A stretch of DNA of 64,000 bases from Vibrio sp. SCSIO 43135 (GTDB lineage: Bacteria > Pseudomonadota > Gammaproteobacteria > Enterobacterales > Vibrionaceae). Location of the stretch: assembly GCF_023716665.1 (NCBI RefSeq), contig NZ_CP071860.1:62001-126000 (forward strand), read 5' to 3'. Made by a program: the position numbers and the translations under genes. The notes beneath the pieces were generated by a model, which saw nothing but the letters and a program-made list of their open reading frames with translations, ran no database searches and was not told where the DNA came from. This document shows positions 25,680 through 35,843 of this stretch, piece after piece (position 1 is the first letter of the stretch; each line of letters starts with the position of its first letter).

Positions 25680-27773
25680 ATGGTGACATTGAAGTTTCGT
25701 TTAACCGTAGAGGGTATGGACGAAGAAACGTTTGTAGTTCGAGAGTATCGAGGGCATGAAACTCTTTCCGATGGCTTTGCCTCAAATGAGCTAGTTTGCT
25801 ACGGGTTTCAGTATCAAATCCAACTTGCTAGCCGTCAGTCGAACATCAGTGCCGATGACATTGTCGATAAAAATGTGCTGCTTGAGTTGTTACGCAATGG
25901 CACGGTAGAAAAGCGAGTTCATGGTATTGTCCGAGAATTTTCAAAAGCAGATACCGGCTATCATCACACCTTTTATTCCTTGACTCTTGTGCCAGCGATC
26001 GAACGTTTGTCGTTAAGGCACAATAGCCGGATTTTCCAACAAAAAACGGTTCCAGAAATCATCTCTATTCTGCTGCAAGAGATGGGCATTAATGACTACG
26101 CGTTCTCCCTAACACGTGACAGTCAAGTTCGTGAGTTTTGCACCCAATATCGTGAAACGGACATCGAGTTTATGCACCGTTTAGCGGCTGAAGAAGGCAT
26201 GGTGTATAGTTTTATCCATAACGAAGATAAACACACGGTGTTGTTCTGCGACGACAGCAAGTGCTACCCCAACTACGCAGGCATTGTTCCATACAACAAC
26301 CTTTCCGGTGGTAATAGCTATCAGCCTTATGTGTCGTGCTTTATTGAAAAGATTCAAGCTGAAGTCAGTCACTCGACGCTCAAAGACTATAGCTTCAAGA
26401 AGCCGGAATATGGCTTCTTGCAGCAGCAACAAGCTAGTGACATAGGCTATCAAAATAATACCTATGAACATTACGATTATCCTGGGCGTTATAAATCGGA
26501 TGTTTCTGGTGTGGTGTTTAATGAAGTCAGGCTCGACTACCTGCGCCGAGAGTCTCACCTTGCCAATGGAAAAAGTGATAACCCCCGCCTACAAGCAGGG
26601 ACAAAATTCGATCTTTCTGAGCATCTCGACCCGACACGCAACCGCGAGTGGTTAGTGGTTTCTGTGACGCATACGGGCATCCAACCACAAGCGTTAGAAG
26701 AGGAAGCGGGCACTGGGGAAACGAGCTACCGTAATGAATTTACAGTGATTCCAACCAACAAGACTTGGCAAGCAACGCCTCACACTAAACCACAGGTGGA
26801 TGGCCCTATGATTGCCATCGTGGTTGGCCCTAAAGGAGAAGAAATATTCTGCGATGAGTTTGGCCGCGTTAAGTTGCACTTCCCGTGGGACAGGTATTCG
26901 AACACCGATGAGCACAGTTCATGTTGGGTGAGGGTATCTCAAGGCTGGGCTGGCCCAGAATATGGCATGGTTGCAGTGCCTCGAATTGGCCAAGAAGTCA
27001 TCGTTTCTTTTCTAAATGGCGACCCTGATCAGCCTATTGTTACAGGCCGCACCTACAACGCGATAAATACACCGCCATATCCTCTTCCTGATGACAAAAC
27101 GAAAACCGTGATCCGCACTAAAACGCATCTTGGTGAAGGGTATAACGAGCTCAGTTTTGAAGACCAATCCGGTGCCGAAAATGTTTACCTTCGAGCACAG
27201 AAGAACTTCGATGCCGAAATCAAAAATGATTCGACTACGGTAGTTAAACACGATCAGCACACCACCATCGATAACGATAGCTTTACTCAAGTGAAAGGCT
27301 CTTCGCACCTCACTGTACAAGGTGAACAAAGGGTAAAAGTGGGTAGTGACTTTGCGATGGAAGTCGGCGGATTACAGCAAAAAGTCGCGTCGCAAACCAT
27401 TTTAGATGTAGGTGATGAAGTGCACCTTAAAGCGGGAAATAAGGTTGTGGTGGATGCCGGAAGTGCGATCACCATCGCTGCTGGTGGAAGCTTTGTCAAA
27501 GTTGATGCAGGTGGCGTTCACGTAGTTGGCCCCGCAATCAATATGAATTCGGGTGGAAGCGCAGGCTCTGGCAGTGGCTATTCAGGCTTAGCCGCTGAAT
27601 TGCCGATGGGATTGGAAGACATTGCTGCGCCTGAAGATGTCATTTTGGTGCCGAAATCAGCAACGATGACTAGCGTGCTTCCAGCTGTTGCGACATTAGA
27701 TTTACCTGTTATTGAACTGTGCCAGAAACAAGCTGACGGCAGCTGTCCGAAAACGGATTGTAAGTGTGTATAA
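25680..27773 (+). CDS. vgrG: Type VI secretion spike protein VgrG
   Basis: A 697-residue VgrG. The N-terminal gp27-like part (about 1-370) contains FCTQYRETDIEFMHRLAAEEGMVYSF; then the gp5-like OB domain (DEFGRVKLHFPWDRYSNTDEHSSCWVRVSQGWAG) and the repetitive beta-prism (about 490-620). A C-terminal extension of about 70 residues after the prism is Gly/Ser rich and ends in a cysteine cluster, CQKQADGSCPKTDCKCV. It forms the tip that punctures target cells and carries effectors. Start chosen at 25680 with AAGG upstream. The gene stands in an orphan module with an adaptor, an effector and a likely immunity gene, away from the main type VI cluster. Confidence 0.95.
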   Translation: MVTLKFRLTVEGMDEETFVVREYRGHETLSDGFASNELVCYGFQYQIQLASRQSNISADDIVDKNVLLELLRNGTVEKRVHGIVREFSKADTGYHHTFYSLTLVPAIERLSLRHNSRIFQQKTVPEIISILLQEMGINDYAFSLTRDSQVREFCTQYRETDIEFMHRLAAEEGMVYSFIHNEDKHTVLFCDDSKCYPNYAGIVPYNNLSGGNSYQPYVSCFIEKIQAEVSHSTLKDYSFKKPEYGFLQQQQASDIGYQNNTYEHYDYPGRYKSDVSGVVFNEVRLDYLRRESHLANGKSDNPRLQAGTKFDLSEHLDPTRNREWLVVSVTHTGIQPQALEEEAGTGETSYRNEFTVIPTNKTWQATPHTKPQVDGPMIAIVVGPKGEEIFCDEFGRVKLHFPWDRYSNTDEHSSCWVRVSQGWAGPEYGMVAVPRIGQEVIVSFLNGDPDQPIVTGRTYNAINTPPYPLPDDKTKTVIRTKTHLGEGYNELSFEDQSGAENVYLRAQKNFDAEIKNDSTTVVKHDQHTTIDNDSFTQVKGSSHLTVQGEQRVKVGSDFAMEVGGLQQKVASQTILDVGDEVHLKAGNKVVVDAGSAITIAAGGSFVKVDAGGVHVVGPAINMNSGGSAGSGSGYSGLAAELPMGLEDIAAPEDVILVPKSATMTSVLPAVATLDLPVIELCQKQADGSCPKTDCKCV

Positions 27774-27774
27774 A

Positions 27775-28305
27775 ATGATTAATGACTCATCACAAAAGCT
27801 GCTGATAGTAGATGCCAATCGTGTTCCCAATGCTCGTCAGAAGTGCGCAGAAAATGATTTAGAGTGGGGAAACTTGTACTTGGGGACAAACTGGCAGACG
27901 CAACTAGACGTAAGCCCTATTTGGATCAAAACCAACCGTGATGATCCTATTTGGAAATTATGGATAAGTGAACCTCTGTGGGCGAGTAGTAGTGTGTTGT
28001 ACGAGTATGTTCAAGAAAGGGAGTTTGATTCGGTCATCGCATCCCTGCAGAACATCATTACGGCGAAATGCGAAGATGGTCGACTGTTCTTATTTCGTTT
28101 TTACTCTCCGAAAACCTTGTCGCTTATCGCAAAGTTTGGTGACGAAACGGTGGTTAATCAGGTGATTGGCGCTGCCGAGTCGATACAGACCTCCCCTCTT
28201 TTGGCTGAAGAACTTCAGTTAGTTCCTTTACGTAAAAGCCATCAAAATCAATTTGATGGGCCACTTGTTCTTAACCGCGATCTTATTAAGGAATTGCTAC
28301 CGTGA
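27775..28305 (+). CDS. DUF4123 type VI adaptor
   Basis: A 176-residue DUF4123 protein starting at 27775, two bases after the VgrG stop (MINDSSQKLLIVDANRVPNARQ). The core shows ENDLEWGNLYLGTNWQTQLDVSPIWIK and GRLFLFRFYSPKTLSLIAK, the family signature. DUF4123 chaperones load the effector encoded directly downstream onto the cognate VgrG and stay in the producing cell. The stop overlaps the effector start (the stop TGA shares bases with the GTG at 28302). The effector specificity is inferred from position. Confidence 0.88.
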   Translation: MINDSSQKLLIVDANRVPNARQKCAENDLEWGNLYLGTNWQTQLDVSPIWIKTNRDDPIWKLWISEPLWASSSVLYEYVQEREFDSVIASLQNIITAKCEDGRLFLFRFYSPKTLSLIAKFGDETVVNQVIGAAESIQTSPLLAEELQLVPLRKSHQNQFDGPLVLNRDLIKELLP

Positions 28306-31300
28306 GTACCCATTTGATACGCCGTGGTGAAACTCTCTCCATGCTGGCAGAAAAGTACAATACGACTGTTGATGTTTTACTGTCGCTCAATGCCGCGCAA
28401 ATTAAAGATATCGATATCATTTACGATGGCGACACCCTAGTACTTCCTAAGACTATTGTGACAGCGGCCGGAGAGCGGGAAGAGAAGCAAATACTGCCCG
28501 ATGAACAATTGGTGCTCGCGCAGTGTAGTGTGCCTGAATATGTTGATGCGCTGTATGTGCCCGAACATCCGAAAAGTAAAAAGCAACTTTTGATATTGCT
28601 AACGAAAGAAGCGAAACAATATGTGGTTGAAGACAATCAGAGGTGCCAAGCCGCGTTAAGTGGTGACAAAGATACGGTGCTCAGTCAGCTAACGAAACTT
28701 GGTGTGATGGATCAGTTCAATAGTATCGCCCATGAGTCGTTTTTACAGCAAATCAGCGCTGATAAAGCGCAAAGTTACCGTTCGGCGTTACTTGAGTACT
28801 TGGCGTTGTCACGCAGCTATGTGGAAAACACACTTGTCTTCCCTGCAGAGAACCGAGCGATTGGTTTAGATGAAGTGGATAAGCATGTACAGGACATTGA
28901 GCAGCAATATCATTCTGCGCTTGAGGAGATCGAACTAAAATCAAAAGGTAGCCTATTTGTACCTGTTGATGGCATCTATGGCGAGATTATGCTCAAAAAG
29001 GATGCAATTGCTGGCGCAGAAGCATCTTATACAAAGCGTTTGAAAAGGTTACAAGAAACCTTGCTTGGTAGCCTTCAGCAATGCATAGAAGGCTTTGAAT
29101 CTGAGGCGATTAACTATGCCGCAGATTTGCAGTTAGAAGACAAAGGTCAACATTACCAATTTTCCAAACAGCATGATTTTTACAGTTCGAATGTCGATCT
29201 TAAGGTCTTTCATGCGCTAGAGCGAGTAAAAAAAGGGCGGAAAGAGATTGATTTGGATGACAGTTTAATCAGTGCCGATCTCAGCAGTGCAAGTCCAATA
29301 CTTCAATTAGATAAGGCCAAAGCCAGTTACGACTTTTGGGCTGCTACCGCGCATCCTATCCTTATGAGGCTAATGAACCAACAGGTAGACTGGAATCCAG
29401 CGTCTTTCTTCAAACTAAATAACAACCATATTTCAAGAAAGTATCGAGAGTTCTTTATCGGTGTCTATCAGCTTAATCAGTCGGGGGTATTGCTAAAAGA
29501 GCAGTGCTTGGATGAAGCTGAGTTGTTTGAAGGATGGGAAGCCGTAGATGAAGTGAAGGCTTCAATAATAGAGCAACGCCCGAGTATTGATGATTTAACC
29601 AAGCAACTAAACAAACTGAACACTGCAACGCCTATAACAAACAAACTTGGTTATTACAGCGCCTATACGCTTAATCTTGTTCTGCTTCAAGAAGTGGCTT
29701 TGCGTGTGCAAGATTTTGCTGAGAGGTTCGGTGAAAACGAACAGTATGCTCAATATGTGCAAAAGTTGATAGGTTATTCTGAAGATGCACAATCAAGGTG
29801 CTCGGAGTTATTAGAGCTGGCTGAAAGCCGAGCGCAAACTCCATTTTGGAATTATCAAAAGAAAGAAGTGACTTATTTAGGTGATATCCCGATGTGGGAT
29901 GACTCGACCAACATGGTTGTGACCAAAGAGTCCAATTGGAAGCCTAGAAACTTTAACAATCAAATTTTTGCTGACAGTGGTGCAAACAGTAGAACAGTAG
30001 TGGAATGTGCGCTTTCCTCAAAGCCCAAAGAGCCAATATATATTCTTTCCGATAGTCCTGTCTTGTCGTCCGACCTTGCTCAGAACAAGCAATGTACCTC
30101 GGTGATGTCACTTAATAACAGTGCTCAAGTGGCTAGAGCTAAAGAGCCGATCACTCAAGCGATTTCAAACGCGTTAGGTGGGATATCGGAAGCTAAACTC
30201 ACCAGTTTCAAATTTGAAAAAACGGTGTCTCTTGATACGGTCGAAGATGTTGTTTTTCCATGGCAGACGGCGGAGTATAAAAATGAAATGTTTGGGATTA
30301 ACTGCGCCTATGAAACCAGTGGTGGCGCTCAGTTCGCTCGATTTACCTATGGCGCCGAAGCGATTGTTGATCAGGATATTTTAGGTAGTGACAATTCAGC
30401 AGTAAAAGCGGAATTTACTTCAAACCTAGCATTGGCATCGGCTGAAAATAAAATTGTCATTCGTTTTCCCGCAAGCGGAGAGATGCCACTCGATATTCCT
30501 TATCGCACCAAAGAGAGCACAGAGCGTCACACTCATAACATTGGCGCTTCTGTGCTTGAAATAGAAGGCAAAGTTTATGGTGTGGTGGGCGCGAGTGTTA
30601 AGTTAGGGACTCAAATTCATATTGGTAATATGGAGTCTGTGAGCTACTCGTCTGCGGGGAGGCAGGTCAGTGCTCTAGGTATTAAGGGAACCACCCCGAA
30701 TCAAGCAGATTTTAGTTCGTTCAGTGCCAGTGCAAGCGACCCCGTTAGTAGCTCTATTATTGCGGCGGGAGCAAAAGCTGAAGCTAGTGCGTTTGCTGGC
30801 TTAGAAGCTGGTGGCATACTCACTTGCAAATACGATTGGAAGAAATCGGCGCAGGCGAAAAAACAAAATTTGTTCAAAGTTAGCTCGGGATTAAAGGTGA
30901 CGGCTGGAATTGGTTATGAAGGGGTACTGCAGTGTACTTTTCATAACGGCCGGTTTGTTTTTATTACCGCTTTAGGCTCGGGCAGTTGGCGCTGGTTTTG
31001 GGGGCAAGTTTGCAACCGAGCTTAACCCTAAAGCGGCGAATGATTTCTTTGCTGCATTGTTGAGTGTTACCGAGAAGAAAGGTTTTCAACGTTTTGAATT
31101 TTTTGATGAATTTGAAGGCGCGAATACTTTTGAGCAATTTAACAAAGTTCTGACGGTAGCAGCCTCGTTCGGTTTAACGATTGGGCAAGTGCTTATGTTA
31201 CCGTTCAATATTATCAGCGATATGGAAGCGCAAGCCACCGACAAGGATAATGCGTACTTTGTGGCGAACTTTTTGTTGTCGCCAGAACACCAATCTGCTA

Positions 31301-31881
31301 ACCAAGCGTGGATATCGAAGATGACGCCGGAAACACAGGCTAAGTTGTTGACGGTGCTTATAAACTATAATCCAATACCAACCTTTAGTGTGTTTGGTGA
31401 TACTGAAACGGAACGCAGGATTGCCGCAATTAGAAACCAGAACCAGCGAAGGGCTATTATTCAGGTTTTACAGTGGTTAGGTGGGCCTACGGCTACCGCT
31501 AGACAAATGGCAACGTTTGAAAATACGGTGCAACGCATGAACCTTCAAAACCCTATGGAACTGAATAAATCAGAGCAATGGCGTAAATATGCAGATAACT
31601 TATTTATGCTGAGGGACTTTTTTTTGCAAGCGTTTACCGATAAATATGAACCGCCAATTAAATCTGAACAGACTTATATGCGCGATCTCTATAGAGACTA
31701 TAAGAAGTTTCGAGAACATATGATTTTTTTAACTGGCAATACACAAGTAATGCAAAAGAGTTTTTTAGGTAAAGGGACTCGCGCCAAAGTTCAAGAAACC
31801 TATATTGCAGTAAGTAATAGTGATGTAATTGATTTGCAGCAGGAAGGATTTAGGTTAGCAACCTGGCTACCAGAGAATTAA
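28302..31881 (+). pseudogene. Type VI LysM-headed effector, split by a one-base frameshift
   Basis: GTG at 28302 begins a protein with an N-terminal LysM domain (residues 1-50, LIRRGETLSMLAEKYNTTVDVLLSLN, LVLP), then about 600 residues of helical sequence and a beta/Gly-Ala-rich part. This frame stops at 31025 (907 residues). The next frame is open from 30976 and reads AVGAGFGGKFATELNPKAAN on to the stop at 31881, continuing the protein. Joining them needs removal of a single base between 30976 and about 31002 (for example in TCGGGC or in TTTTGGGGG) and gives 1192 residues. The toxin activity is unknown; LysM suggests contact with cell wall. It lies in the normal slot for a VgrG/DUF4123 cargo. 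Confidence 0.85.
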
Positions 31882-31884
31882 ATA

Positions 31885-32865
31885 ATGAAAAAAATAATAT
31901 TATTAATCAGCTTAATGAGCTGCTTTGCATCGGCAAAAAGTTCTATAGAAGATGGAATCACCCTTTTTAATCAAAAAGAATACGATCAAGCGCAAGCAAT
32001 TTTTACACAATATTCTGAACAAGGCAGTGCTTACGCAACCTTTTGGTTGGGGGTAACTCAGTATAAAAACCGCCAACAATTTGAAGCGGGTCAGACATTT
32101 TTGAAAGCTGCGGAAATGGGTAGCCCGTGGGCGATGGGAGTTCTGGCTGGTGGTAAGTTTTATGCGAATACACCGTGTGACTTTTTAGGTTGGCCATGTG
32201 ACGAGGAAAAGTGGCGAGATAAAGCGTTAGATGGATGGGAGAAGCAATCTTTAGCGGGGAATGGGAAGGCAACCTATGCTTTGAAGATTAGCAGACGAGA
32301 ATGGTGGGAATATATTCCTTTTTATAGGCAGAATCGTTATGCAGAGATAGTGCCGAAAGCAGTAGCCGAAGGTGGCTATGAATTTTTGGAATACAATGTT
32401 TATTGGGATTCTGCGAATATATCTGATTCAGTTAAAATGGCAGCTGAACAAGGCTATGCTCCCGCAATGGTGTCAATGTACTATTTGTTGGCCGATATCA
32501 ATTACAACGAAGCAAAAAAGTGGGCGAATAAAGCTATTGATCTTGGCTATGCTCCAGCTGCGAAAGCCCTGTATTTTACTTATTCTCAAGGTGAAAAAAC
32601 GATTCAATCAGATGAGATAAAAGCCTACTACTACAATCGTCTTCTCGAGGAGTTAGGAGGAGATGCGGACTCTCGGGAGTACGTGACAAGAGAACCCGTT
32701 TTCGATGAATACGATCGAGTAGTGAGAGATAAAGAAGGCAATCCTGTGTATAAAATTCTAGTTACAGAGCAAGAACAAGCCGAAATGGATAAACAGGTTG
32801 AAGAACGGGTCAAAGACATTAAACCCAATATGTTCTTAGATGAAACCTCAATAGATTTATTCTAA
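31885..32865 (+). CDS. Exported Sel1-repeat protein, candidate immunity protein
   Basis: A 326-residue protein with a signal peptide (1-18, CFASAKS) and Sel1/TPR-like repeats: GITLFNQKEYDQAQAIFTQYSEQGSAYATFWLGV, AAEMGSPWAMGVLAGG, AAEQGYAPAMVSMYYL, AIDLGYAPAAKALYF. A charged tail of about 70 residues follows. It starts three bases after the effector stop, and its periplasmic location fits protection against a toxin acting in that compartment. Sel1-type immunity proteins are known next to type VI effectors. The role is inferred from position only. Confidence 0.72.
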   Translation: MKKIILLISLMSCFASAKSSIEDGITLFNQKEYDQAQAIFTQYSEQGSAYATFWLGVTQYKNRQQFEAGQTFLKAAEMGSPWAMGVLAGGKFYANTPCDFLGWPCDEEKWRDKALDGWEKQSLAGNGKATYALKISRREWWEYIPFYRQNRYAEIVPKAVAEGGYEFLEYNVYWDSANISDSVKMAAEQGYAPAMVSMYYLLADINYNEAKKWANKAIDLGYAPAAKALYFTYSQGEKTIQSDEIKAYYYNRLLEELGGDADSREYVTREPVFDEYDRVVRDKEGNPVYKILVTEQEQAEMDKQVEERVKDIKPNMFLDETSIDLF

Positions 32866-32867
32866 AG

Positions 32868-32893
32868 AAAAGCGCCGAAATCGGCGCTTTTCT
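32868..32893 (+). terminator. Terminator of the VgrG module
   Basis: AAAAGCGCCGA / TCGGCGCTTTT hairpin with T-rich end, three bases after the Sel1 gene stop. Confidence 0.88.
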
Positions 32894-32962
32894 TTTATCT
32901 TCTGTTTGATTATGCAAGTTTGATCTACACTCATCATTCCCAAATAAAATAGAGAAAAACAA

Positions 32963-33349
32963 ATGATTACCGCTCTTTATGCTTCAATTCTTGCTGGATT
33001 AATGATTTGGTTGGCGATTCAAGTGATTAAACAGCGCCGTGCGAATCAGGTGAAATACGCTGATGGTGGTGTCGATGGCTTGCAGATCGCGCGTAGTGCT
33101 CAGGGTAACGCTGCGGAGTACATTCCTATTACATTGATATTAATGGCGCTGGTAGAGTACAACGGGGCGAGTGCTTTGTTGATACATGTGATTGGTGTGA
33201 GCTTTATTGCTGGGCGAATCATGCATGCTAAAGCGATTTTGAACGACAAGCTCAAAGGCCGGATAAGTGGGATGAAGCTTACCTTCGCTGCTATGGCGGT
33301 GTTGATCGTACTAAACTTATGGTATTTACCGTTTGAAAAGCTTTGGTAA
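32963..33349 (+). CDS. MAPEG-family membrane protein
   Basis: A 128-residue protein with four hydrophobic helices and the MAPEG signature (ANQVKYADGGVDGLQIARSAQGNAAEYIPITLILMALVEYNG). Eukaryotic relatives are glutathione-dependent membrane enzymes; bacterial members such as YecN-like proteins have unproven activity. It lies in the inner membrane. A short membrane protein gene follows within seven bases. Confidence 0.88.
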   Translation: MITALYASILAGLMIWLAIQVIKQRRANQVKYADGGVDGLQIARSAQGNAAEYIPITLILMALVEYNGASALLIHVIGVSFIAGRIMHAKAILNDKLKGRISGMKLTFAAMAVLIVLNLWYLPFEKLW

Positions 33350-33355
33350 TTGCCT

Positions 33356-33877
33356 ATGTCACTTCGTGTGCCGCCAGCTTGGGTTCTGGTATTAATTGGC
33401 CTTATTCTCAATGTGTTGGCGATTCTGATGTCGAGCATTGTACTGGATGAGTTAGGCGACGAAATCGCACAGCTCAGTGAAAGTAAAATGCAGAACCAAT
33501 ACTCGATTCAACTCGCTTGGAAGAGCGTTGAAACGCTAGAGCGAAAACGTGAGGCATTGTTGCAGCACGTTCAGCTCAGCCCTGAAGGTGGTGACGAACA
33601 GCTACAGCAAGCTTTGCAAGGCCAACTTCAATACTGGGTGGGAAAAGATATCCCAGCGTTTACTCTAGCGAACTTGCCTGAGCTCATGATGTTGATAAAC
33701 AAGGCTCAGCAAACCCATCGGGATGCTATTGACGAGTTCTATCTAGATAACTTGTCGATTACTGAAGTGATGCAAGCCCTCAACGATCGAATTGCGTGGT
33801 ACAAAAACATCGGGCTATTTTTACAGGTATTTGGGCTTGCATTGATTCTCGCACGTGACTTGGCGCGAAAGGAGTAA
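33356..33877 (+). CDS. Two-helix membrane protein with coiled-coil, unknown
   Basis: A 173-residue protein from the ATG at 33356 (a TTG two codons earlier is less likely). It has an N-terminal hydrophobic helix (8-30), a charged helical middle (about 40-150) that is presumably periplasmic, and a C-terminal hydrophobic helix (WYKNIGLFLQVFGLALILA) ending with ARDLARKE. I recognise no named family. It is probably in an operon with the MAPEG gene. Confidence 0.65.
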   Translation: MSLRVPPAWVLVLIGLILNVLAILMSSIVLDELGDEIAQLSESKMQNQYSIQLAWKSVETLERKREALLQHVQLSPEGGDEQLQQALQGQLQYWVGKDIPAFTLANLPELMMLINKAQQTHRDAIDEFYLDNLSITEVMQALNDRIAWYKNIGLFLQVFGLALILARDLARKE

Positions 33878-33897
33878 ATCAAAATAGTCTTCAGACC

Positions 33898-34500
33898 CTA
33901 GTCTTTCTCGGATGGGAGCCTAAATACTCCACCAATGGTGAACTCCCTCAGCTTTTCCTCTAACTCGACTTTTGTAAACGTATTTGTGCCTTCGTGGTAT
34001 TTAAGGTCATACGCACTGCGATCTTTGAGCATCTTATTAACGGTGTCGAATGAATAGCGCTTCGTAGACTGTTCGAAGCTGATCTCTTCGTTTGTAAAAC
34101 TTGTTACTCGATAGAAGACAAACTCATTGTCATCGGTTTTTTCAACGTCTCTGATCTTAAATGTGTTAATGGCATAAAGATCGCCGGCTTGAGGTGCGTG
34201 AATACGTGGGACCCACGTATCGAGAGGGTCTTCGCCTCCGGGCATATAATTAAAGGCCAGCGCTAGTGCACCAAAAGTTGCTGCCGTCCATTTCCAATTG
34301 ATGGTGATTAAACTGATGATTCCACCAATCACTAGTACCGTTTTGTTCACCCACCCGGGCACAGTGTCATATAGCCAGTGCCCTGAAGAGAAAGCTGCCG
34401 CCATTAAGATAGGTCCAGCTAGCAGAATAATAGAGCCAAGTATCAGTTCACCAGTTGTTGCTTCTTGTTCGGCAGTGTCATTTTTAGTTTCGGTAGACAT
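33898..34500 (-). CDS. Membrane protein of unknown function
   Basis: A 200-residue protein. Residues 20-90 contain three hydrophobic helices (LILGSIILLAGPILMAAAF, TVLVIGGIISLITI, TAATFGALALAF) and the rest is a soluble, charged beta-rich domain (YAINTFKIRDVEKTDDNEFVFYRVTSF). The first 18 residues are acidic and cytoplasmic. No family recognised. It converges on the preceding gene with 20 bases between stops. Confidence 0.65.
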   Translation of the reverse strand: MSTETKNDTAEQEATTGELILGSIILLAGPILMAAAFSSGHWLYDTVPGWVNKTVLVIGGIISLITINWKWTAATFGALALAFNYMPGGEDPLDTWVPRIHAPQAGDLYAINTFKIRDVEKTDDNEFVFYRVTSFTNEEISFEQSTKRYSFDTVNKMLKDRSAYDLKYHEGTNTFTKVELEEKLREFTIGGVFRLPSEKD

Positions 34501-34573
34501 CGTACATTCCTTGTTGAATATCCATCCAAAATGCTAATGGTTTTTTACTGTTTCATCAAACTTGAAAATAAAA

Positions 34574-34598
34574 AGAGCGCTACCCGATGTAGCGCTCT
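34574..34598 (-). terminator. Terminator of the acyltransferase gene
   Basis: On the minus strand AGAGCGCTAC-ATCGG-GTAGCGCTCT followed by TTTTTATTTT, 32 bases after the acyltransferase stop. Confidence 0.88.
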
Positions 34599-34629
34599 AT
34601 GAACAAAGGTTGGTATGTAAAGTAGAACG

Positions 34630-35655
34630 TTATCGAAAGAGAAGATGCTTAAGAGGTGTTTTTTCTAGCCCAACCACAAGTGCGTATGTAAGGAGTAGTG
34701 TTCCCGTGAATACGATTAAGTCCTTTAGGCCTCCTGCCACACCAAGAATTCCCGATACATTCATCATCACGATTACGATGAGTAGGTGGCTCACGTAAAC
34801 GGGCAAGATACGTTTGGCTAGGGTAAAGACCAGTGGGTGGTTTCCTAAATTCGGCTTAGCCAGCAACCACATGAAACAGCCAGTTGCCCATAATGCAGTG
34901 CCCATGAGAAAGTCATTCATGTTAAAGATTTGACCAAAGCCATGTAGGTAATAGGCCTCAATAAAGTGAATGGCCATACCTAGAAAGGTAACTGCTAAAG
35001 CTGTAGTTGCCCTCCAACGCAGCTCCAGTTCACGAATCGTAAACCCTATTGCAACCATCAGTGTTGCGAAGAAGGGCCCATTGCGCGTGAAGAAGGGCGC
35101 ATCTAAGCCCGTAATGATTTGGTAACTCCCTGCAAATACACCGTAGTAGTACAAAGCAATGGAAATAGGGAAGATCAGAAACGTTTTATCCCACTTCACA
35201 AGGTAAGCTAGCACAGCAACGGCGATAACCAATGCGGGGATGAACCACAAATGCACCAAGCCACCTTCTAGGAGTGAATTGAGAGGCGCTTGTGCAAGGT
35301 AATTCCAGTATCCGGTGCGCTCAGCAAGATAGCCATGCTCAGCCACAACGCCAAGATTAAATGGCATAACTAAACTGATCACGCTCCAAATTAACCAAAT
35401 ACGAATTAAAGGCTTACTGTAGCTCTTTAATGTACCGATTGGGTCTTGAGTCAGTTTAGGCTGGATTAGAAACCCCGAGATGATGAAAAACAGTGGGACT
35501 GCAAACCGAGTGAGTTGGTTGAAGATATAACCAAACCAAGGAGTGCCATCATATTGGAAGTAGGTTAAGAACATCTGGCAGTGCAATGCAATGATTGCAA
35601 CCATGGCGATGACCCGGCCTAGCTCAATGCTGGCTATTTTGTCTTTGGGGAACAT
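34630..35655 (-). CDS. Acyltransferase-3 family membrane protein (WecH-like)
   Basis: A 341-residue integral membrane acyltransferase with about ten helices. The start is set at 35655 (MFPKDKIASIELGRVIAMVAIIALHCQMF), preceded by AGGAAGGAC; the longer frame from 35739 lacks a ribosome site. The family signatures are SIELGRVIAM near the start with the catalytic His in ALHC, and the RFAVPLFFIISGFLI helix. Members O-acetylate sugars of surface polysaccharides; E. coli WecH acts on enterobacterial common antigen. No polysaccharide genes are adjacent, so the acceptor is unknown. Confidence 0.87.
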   Translation of the reverse strand: MFPKDKIASIELGRVIAMVAIIALHCQMFLTYFQYDGTPWFGYIFNQLTRFAVPLFFIISGFLIQPKLTQDPIGTLKSYSKPLIRIWLIWSVISLVMPFNLGVVAEHGYLAERTGYWNYLAQAPLNSLLEGGLVHLWFIPALVIAVAVLAYLVKWDKTFLIFPISIALYYYGVFAGSYQIITGLDAPFFTRNGPFFATLMVAIGFTIRELELRWRATTALAVTFLGMAIHFIEAYYLHGFGQIFNMNDFLMGTALWATGCFMWLLAKPNLGNHPLVFTLAKRILPVYVSHLLIVIVMMNVSGILGVAGGLKDLIVFTGTLLLTYALVVGLEKTPLKHLLFR

Positions 35656-35843
35656 TTCGTCCTTCCTGAAGGTGATGACTCGCAATAGAATTGGCGAAGA
35701 TACCAAGATACGGTCGTGCAAAATAACGTGGTAAATCAAGATTGATGAAGATAATTTGCGGGCTGGTCTTCAGAATAAGAGTCACTTCACGAAGTTACAT
35801 TATTAGGAAATTTTGCGGTTGCACTCGAAGGTATTTCTTGCTG

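Noticed and set aside
25448..25759. 103-residue plus-strand frame overlapping the VgrG start
   Set aside because: No ribosome site, no family resemblance, and it lies over the sigma-54 promoter leader and the VgrG start.
30960..31025. Programmed ribosomal frameshift in the effector
   Set aside because: The shift needed is +1 and no slippery codon with a stop or ribosome-like stimulator is evident; a mutation or sequencing error is simpler.
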